64,000 nucleotides of DNA from Piezodorus guildinii (taxonomy: Eukaryota; Arthropoda; Insecta; Hemiptera; Pentatomidae), in assembly GCA_023052935.1 (NCBI GenBank), contig CM041293.1, positions 147,940,968-148,004,967 of the forward strand, written 5' to 3'. Below the pieces are notes generated by a model that made no database searches, was not told the origin of the DNA, and was given only the letters and a program-made list of their open reading frames with translations. The translations under genes were made by a program, and so were the position numbers. This document shows positions 58,605 through 64,000 of this stretch, piece after piece. Position 1 is the stretch's first letter. Every line of letters starts with the position of its first letter.

Positions 58605-59532
58605 CAGTAAATCTTCGTTTAAACGAACTCCAAGGGACCAAAAAATACTCTGTTCGTTATAAAAGATTCCGTTATATCCAAAAAATATATTGTATGTATA
58701 TTATATGTCGGTATAAATTCAGGTGGTAAAAAAGAAATATTTTCAATACAGCATTCGCTTTTCAGGCACATGTTTATTTAGAAACTACAAAAGCAGTTAA
58801 AACTATGCACTATGTACATATCTATCTTATTTCACATTTTACATAATACTTTAAGATTAAAATAAACCATCATTCAAAATACAAAACTTAAAAAGGAACT
58901 TACAATGTCAAAATCACAGCAATTCATATAAAGTTGAAATGATTTTTTTTTTTTTTTTTTTTTTTTTTACACCTCCCGATGAAGACGCAACAGAGGCATC
59001 GATTTTATCTTCATTAGCGATAATCTTTGATAGAGGAGAATTTGATATCCCGTATTTTTAATAATTTTCGATTTCGACTCAATTTTTTTATCCACTTCTT
59101 GGAGAATCGCCAACCTTTTATTTAAATCAATAGATTCTCTCTTGACCTCGTAGGAAACTCGAATTAAAGCAAGTAATAAAATCAATAAAAACAGAAAAAC
59201 TAGCTGAAACACTAGAAACCAGAAGCTGTCACAGACTGTGAATCACAGAATTGAGCTGAATAGAAGGAAGAGGTAAGGATTTGAACAGAAAGGCGCCACT
59301 CTTTACTGAGAATTAGGACGTTTCTTAATTTTTTCTTCTTTATTTTTCGTAATAACCGAACAAATTCAATTCTGAGGTCCACAAAAGTAGTTCGTTAATT
59401 CATTATAAGAGAATTTTTCGTTATAAACGAGGAGAAAGCATAGTTTTCTATTCATTTTTCAAGGGACCGCAACGATAGTTCGTTATAAACGGTGTTCGTT
59501 ATAACCGTGTTCGTTAAAAAGAGGGTTTACTG
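58605..59532 (-). mobile_element. pogo/Tigger-type DNA transposon, deletion derivative
   Basis: Both ends are present and flanked by TA (58603-58604 and 59533-59534). The outermost bases are CAGTAAA and TTTACTG. The subterminal regions share GTTCGTTATAA motifs, with three GTTCGTTA copies near 59480-59516. Length is ~928 bp, against more than 2 kb for autonomous pogo-like elements. Inside lies a transposase N-terminal remnant on the minus strand. This is a non-autonomous element whose ends could still be recognised by a related transposase. Confidence 0.8.
58970..59212 (-). pseudogene. Transposase N-terminus (CENP-B-like HTH), frameshifted
   Basis: The minus-strand frame gives KRESIDLNKRLAILQEVDKK, then in a second frame YGISNSPLSKIIANEDKI. 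Together they match the start of pogo/Tigger transposases, where a CENP-B-type helix-turn-helix binds the element ends. The change of frame lies near 59060. The DDE catalytic region is absent. Confidence 0.75.
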
Positions 59533-59534
59533 TA

Positions 59535-60290
59535 TACAAGTATTGACAGTTCTTCAAATTAATAGTTACACGTGACTTAATACGTAATATTTTATTATAC
59601 AAACCTCTTTCATACTTTATCCACGTTGCTTAAACTATGACATGTAAATTAATTCTGTTTTTATGTCAGTAAAGACTATTGTTTCTGAAGTTTCCTTGAC
59701 ACACTGGAAAATTCCCATTGTAATTAGCCTTGTAATGTTTAATGAGTTATAATTAGGATTTGCCATGTTTAACTTTTAATTGTAATCCACAACCCCATTG
59801 TCCAGAAAATACAAGCAGCTCACGTATATCCAAGGTTGGTAATAATCCTTCAAAGATTCGATGTATGTTTTCGATTCTGAAAAGGAAAACGAACCTTAAA
59901 CCTTTTTTTCCCTCAGTAACCCAACTTCGAAATTAATCGAGACAAATTAACAATAACTTAAAAAGTCACCAAAATCCAAAAATCACACTTTTGACTTTTT
60001 TTTTAGATTACTTGACCAATTGCCTCAATTTAAACTAACATAAAGTTTTTTGTTGATTTTGATTCCTCGAATCAAATATTTCACCATATATCGTATCATA
60101 TTAGTGGTAGCCAATGAAAAGTTCTTGTGCCCTTTTGTTACTAATTTATGAACATAAAACAAATTTGTTAACTATGGAATTATCTCTCTCAAGTCTAAAA
60201 GAAAGAAAATAATCTAAATAAATTTTTAACGACATAGTTTATTTGACCGTTGAGAAATTAGATGAAGAAGATGGTTGGGGGTGCGGTCAT
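59535..60290. other. No assignable feature
   Basis: AT-rich; no motif. Confidence 0.45.
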
Positions 60291-60334
60291 TAGAGAGAAA
60301 CACACATTTAAACATAGTGCTATTTTCATTATGT

Positions 60335-60376
60335 GCCGACGTTTCGGCCTACATTGTGGGCCTTCATCAGGGCTAA
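60335..60376 (-). ncRNA. Hammerhead ribozyme motif (type I), best copy
   Basis: On the minus strand: AGCC, CTGATGA (60370-60364), one extra A, stem II GGCC/GGCC with a CACAATGTA loop, GAAAC (60345-60341), triplet GTC (60340-60338), and GGC. GCC and GGC form stem I (three pairs). Every invariant core base is present. Stem III is only two pairs, so dimerisation through ACGT may be needed. It is next to the Penelope-like coding remnant, in the same orientation. Confidence 0.75.
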
Positions 60377-60581
60377 AAGAAACAAGATAATTAAGCCAAT
60401 GTAATTATAGACTTAATAATACGTAAGGTATATAATAATAATATGGTGACAATAAATATGGGAACTAACATAAAATTAAATGTAAAATAATAAGATGACA
60501 GTTATAAAGTGTGGAAGTAAACCAAATTAAGATCATATTTAAAAATTTTAATATTACATTGGTTGTTATCTTGTTTCTTTT

Positions 60582-60622
60582 AGCTCTGAAGAAGGCCCAC
60601 AATGTATGCCGAAACTTCGGCA
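60582..60622 (+). ncRNA. Hammerhead-like motif, core mutated
   Basis: CTGAAGA (60586-60592; consensus CTGATGA), then GAAAC (60611-60615) and TTC. Stem II is partly kept. The core change predicts an inactive copy, opposed to the intact motif at 60.34 kb. Confidence 0.55.
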
Positions 60623-60760
60623 CATATTAAAATAGCACTATGTTTCAATGTGTGTTTCCACATTCCTGAGGTCTATATTTATTTCTATTTCGATGTTATA
60701 ATTTTTTTTGTTTTTCACTATTTTATTGTTCTTATTTGAATTTTTTATACTTTTACAATT

Positions 60761-61110
60761 CTAAATGTGTTGTGATAATCTAGTTTTTAACTTTTTAGAT
60801 GTTTCACCAATGTACAATCCCTCACAATTCTCACAATCAATTCTATATATGACATTTTGTTTATCCATAATTTCTATTTTATCTCTCATCATACTTAAAC
60901 ATTTTTCTACTTTGTTATTGTTATATAATCCAAATGATATATTTCTGTGATCATACTCTTTAAAGGTGCTTTTTATTTTATTTATTAATTGTAGGATATA
61001 TGTCATTTTATAATATTTTACATTTAAGTTGTTTTTTTCTTGATTTTTGTATTATCAATATTATTATCTTCTCTGAAAAGATGTGTAATGAGTTTTTGAT
61101 TTGGTTTATT
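60761..61110 (-). pseudogene. Penelope-like element, GIY-YIG endonuclease segment
   Basis: The minus-strand frame 61006-60761 reads INKIKSTFKEYDHRNISFGL, then NVIYRIDCENCEGLYIGETS and KKLKTRLSQH, the Penelope version of the GIY-YIG nuclease (an aromatic 'YxIxCxxC', 'xYIGxT', 'LKTRxxxH'). In these elements it follows the reverse transcriptase and nicks the target. A related stretch (KPNQKLITHLF) is readable just upstream after a shift. The RT domain is missing, and the upstream side is cut by a rep900 starting at ~61113. The downstream side carries the hammerhead arms. Confidence 0.8.
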
Positions 61111-61112
61111 TA

Positions 61113-61263
61113 ATTTTTACTTTCACTTACTATATATAGTAAGGGAAAGTATTGCGATCGTGAAAATTTTTTAATTCCAGTTTTCAACGGAAATACATAT
61201 TTTAGGGTCCCCTGAGTCCAAATAACCAAGTCCCGCAAAAAGATCTGTGTGTGTGTCTGTGTG

Positions 61264-61315
<52 letters not shown>

Positions 61316-62071
61316 TAACTCCCGGGTGGAAACGGTAAGTCCTATGAAACTGAAATTTCAAATTTGAGACAAATATACGACCGAGACGTTACAAAACCTT
61401 TTTCATCAAAATGAGCTTACCAGAAGAGCCACTTTTTAGCATGCATTTTGCACCTTTTTTCAATTTTCTCGAAAACGGTTCCGACGATTTTGATTAAACT
61501 CGCTATATCGATGTAAAATTAATTGGGCTTTAATATAATTTAGGTTTTATTCGGATTAAAATGGTCTGACAGGGCCTAAATACCGATATTTTAAATTATC
61601 TTCTTCTAAAGTGCCTTTAATTTTGTTGATTCTATAAAAATAACTATATTATCTTGTTACTACTGATGTAAAACAGCTAAATATGCAAGTTTAGCGAATA
61701 TGAAAAGCAACTAAAGAAGAAAACAGAAAAAATATTTTTTTTAATGCAATTTTTTGTTTTTGAACTTAAGAGCACTAATGTACATGTATGATATAACGTT
61801 GGAAAGCTAAAGATTTTAGAAAAAATATTATCTTATACTCAAGCTTTTAAAAGTTAATAGAGAGTGATGAAAAGAAGATGAAACTAACTGATTATTTTAG
61901 ATAATAATATAATAGTTTTTTTAATTAAACACATGTTTCTATATAAATTCAATTTAATTAATTCTTTAATAGTTTCACGTAATTTTATCTCTGACTGTAT
62001 TTGAAAATTCTTTCATTGATTTTTAAAATGGAGGTAAGTGAAAGTCGTGTGTTGCCCGCACCTGATTTTTT
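61113..62071 (+). repeat. rep900 copy, full-ended reference
   Basis: Starts TTTTTACTTTCACTTACTAT and ends GGAGGTAAGTGAAAGTCGTG, then GTTGCCCGCACCTGATTTTTT. ~960 bp, including a (GT)n run of ~65 bp. It is next to the Penelope-like segment and probably inserted into it. Target duplication was not resolved, because both junctions are T-rich. Confidence 0.85.
61246..61314. repeat. (GT)n microsatellite inside rep900
   Basis: A long GT run at the place where other rep900 copies have only a short CTGTGTGTG block. Confidence 0.95.
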
Positions 62072-62074
62072 GTC

Positions 62075-62935
62075 TTGATACGTTTCTATATTTTTAATAA
62101 AAAATAATAATAAGTTTCAAAACTAGATTCGCAGGTAAATGGTTAATTTTAAATCTATGAGTACTTAATACACATGTTCTATTGAACGCTCTTATCGCAC
62201 TTTTGAGTCCTTAAACAATCCTGATTAATGAGCAATCCTAAAGTTTGAAACTCATGTTAATTTCTCTCTAGAGATTGGAAGGGTAGGAACGTATTAATGA
62301 AGGTAAGTAACAGGTTACAGGGGTAACCTTCCACACACAAATCTAGGTTATGCTTCACCTTCTCTCTCTAGGGCCGCCCTAAATACTGACTTGCAAGGAC
62401 CTACGGCTCCTGAAGACCGCACGATACCCCTTTCGAGAAATTGCGAAACCAACACTTTCGAAATTGCGCATTTTCTCGGGGAGGTTGCTCGAAAAACTGG
62501 ATGTTTCGAAAAGAAAAAGAAAAAAATAAACTTCACCACTTTTGGAACTTGGGTTATAAACGATACATTAAATGAGTTCCCTTCTTCGAGAATTAGGGCG
62601 CCTTTCTAAAAAATAGTAATATGATGAATATCAATCAATTTTACGAACCGAAATAAGTTGCTATTACCATTGCTTTAAGTAATATTTAAAATTATAGTGA
62701 AAAAAATTGATTCATTTCTCAAATATGAAATATGTCGAATTAGAACAAATTTATGATTCAATCTTAATACCAAGCCTATCCATCAACATTTCCTATGAAT
62801 GAATGATAGCTAGTCTTTACATGAAATGTATTGTCAATTATTGTAAAGACAAATACGGGCTATCACTGTCGTAAATATATACTTTCAACTTGTTATTTAT
62901 CTATTTTTTCTGATTAAGTCATGAATTATCACTAC
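62075..62935. other. No assignable gene; GC-richer patch
   Basis: 62330-62500 is more balanced, with open frames of 63 and 72 codons on opposite strands and no motif. The rest is AT-rich. Confidence 0.35.
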
Positions 62936-62939
62936 CCTC

Positions 62940-63520
62940 TCAGATTTATGAAAATATCTATATATTATTAGTTAACCTTATAGGGTTTTTTCTTTGGTTA
63001 GATGTCGAATTCGTTCAACTTATATATTTACTTGTTTTTATCAATGCAAAAAAGATGATATGGTTATTTTTTTTTAATTTACAAATTTAAAGATTCTTTA
63101 AAGGAATAAAATTGTATATATCGGCCTTTACGTCCTATCAGACTATTTCGATCTAAATTGTACCAACATGATATGACACCCTATTTGATTTTCCATCGAG
63201 TCAGTTAGTTTAATCAAAATAGTTGGAGCCATTTTTATAAAATCGTAAAAAAGCACACAGACACGCAGACCTTTTTGCGAGACTTGGTCGTTTGGACTCA
63301 AGTGAACCCTAAACCGTGTATTTTAAGAGTATCGTAAAAAGATGCAAAATGCATTGTATAAAGTAGCACTTTCGGTCAGCCGATTTGGATGAAATCTGGG
63401 ACTTAAAGGTTTATTAAATATGAAATTTCATTTTCGTATAACTTTTCGTTTTCGTATGACTAACCACACCCGCACGGACTCACAGACACTCACTCAGAAC
63501 ATTAGCGGTACTTGGTCATT
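62940..63520 (-). repeat. rep900 fragments, rearranged
   Basis: Two stretches of the inner and left-hand part: 'cctatcagactatttcgatc' to 'gagacttggtcgtttggact', then again 'atgcattgtataaagtagca' to 'acttggtcatttagactcag'. The second begins before the first would end, so part of the element is duplicated or two copies are fused. Confidence 0.65.
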
Positions 63521-63537
63521 TAGACTCAGGACAACAA

Positions 63538-63770
63538 CATTATATGCTTAAGGTCGCGAATTTAAACCAGGCATATGACCCCTGGGATTTGAGTAAAATA
63601 TCCTTGGTTATGCCGTCCCTCGGAGGGAACGTAAAACGGTGGTCCTGAGTCTGTTTGATGTCAGGGGCTCGTTATAGCCTCTCTAAAACCTGAATCGGCA
63701 AAATTAATGATTCCCAATGCAGTACCGTCCGATTAGCCACAGTAGCATAAAGTGACGATTAATGAATATT
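63538..63770 (+). repeat. SINE-1 copy 14
   Basis: B-box region GCGAATTTAAACCAGG, 'gtggtcctgagtctgtttga', 'agcataaagtgacgatt'; head truncated. It abuts the rep900 fragments. Confidence 0.8.
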
Positions 63771-64000
63771 TATATAAATTAATTTTATATATATAGTAAC
63801 ATTAAATATTAAATGACAAAAAAGTCTATTACTTCCCGATCCAGTATAAATCCATAATTAAGCTGTATTATATCTTATAAGATATAATTATCTACTTTAT
63901 TAATCTTTAAAAAAAAATTGTTAATATAAATACTCTTTATAAACTAGACATTTTTTTTTACACAAAAAAAAATTAAACACCATTCTCTGAAATATAAGCG
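63771..64000. other. No assignable feature
   Basis: AT-rich to the end of the window. Confidence 0.5.

Larger units (their letters stand above)
60296..60657. repeat. Inverted hammerhead-bearing arms (PLE terminal segments)
   Basis: Arms of ~90 bp (60296-60386 and 60566-60657) are inverted copies ('atagtgctattttcattatg' against 'acatattaaaatagcactat') around ~180 bp of unrelated AT-rich DNA. Each has a hammerhead core. Position downstream of a GIY-YIG segment fits the terminal repeats of Penelope-like elements, which often occur in inverted arrangement. Confidence 0.75.

Noticed and set aside
61110..61361. 83-codon frame with a histidine-threonine repeat.
   Set aside because: Encoded by the (GT)n run in rep900.

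Overview
ORGANISM AND NATURE. This is an AT-rich, intron-like or intergenic stretch of an invertebrate nuclear genome, most likely an arthropod; the species cannot be told from the sequence. The evidence is the mixture of tRNA-derived SINEs, several LINE lineages (jockey-like, an endonuclease-RT type with an (ATT)n tail, an RNase H-bearing type), a pogo/Tigger-type DNA transposon, a Penelope-like element (PLE) with a GIY-YIG domain and hammerhead-ribozyme motifs, and many TA, CA and homopolymer runs. There are no bacterial-style operons, no rRNA, and no host protein gene that I can name. Almost every long reading frame is either transposon debris or chance.

LAYOUT. 0-5.2 kb: SINE-1, a broken jockey-like C-terminus, a GC-richer patch with a CRE palindrome, a near-perfect 0.2 kb hairpin carrying two opposed hammerhead-like motifs, and the first copy of a ~0.9 kb repeat (here 'rep900'). 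5.2-12 kb: SINE and rep900 copies (one with an internal tandem duplication), a GC-rich patch with a CA run, and a LINE C-terminus beside a SINE-2 with a clear 13-bp target duplication. 12-14.5 kb: 3' ends of three LINE lineages, including a young 744-bp truncated LINE with a 15-bp target duplication and a 240-codon open frame. 14.5-20 kb: mostly AT-rich sequence with no assignable feature, then a CCAAT/GC-box-rich patch near 19.1 kb. 20-31 kb: jockey 3' ends, SINE pairs, a 456-bp tandem duplication containing a 95-T run, and more rep900. 31-43 kb: a second truncated LINE with target duplication, a third hammerhead motif, possible exon fragments on the minus strand (33.0 and 36.7-37.5 kb), LINE tails, SINEs with perfect 13-bp duplications, and a chimeric RT/RNase H fragment. 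43-58 kb: rep900 copies, SINE-2 and SINE-3, a long inverted repeat, LINE tails and large TA runs. 58-64 kb: a complete-ended pogo-like element, the PLE fragment with inverted hammerhead-bearing arms, a nearly full rep900 inserted next to it, and fragments.

HOW THE PARTS RELATE. The window is a layered record of insertions. SINEs probably depended on LINE machinery. The LINE copies are 5'-truncated, as target-primed reverse transcription produces. The pogo-like copy keeps its ends but has lost most of its transposase. The PLE keeps its endonuclease segment and ribozyme arms. Most notable are the hammerhead motifs with PLE debris, the rep900 family (about 14 copies or pieces, class unknown, outward-facing splice-donor-like ends), and the RT/RNase H chimera.
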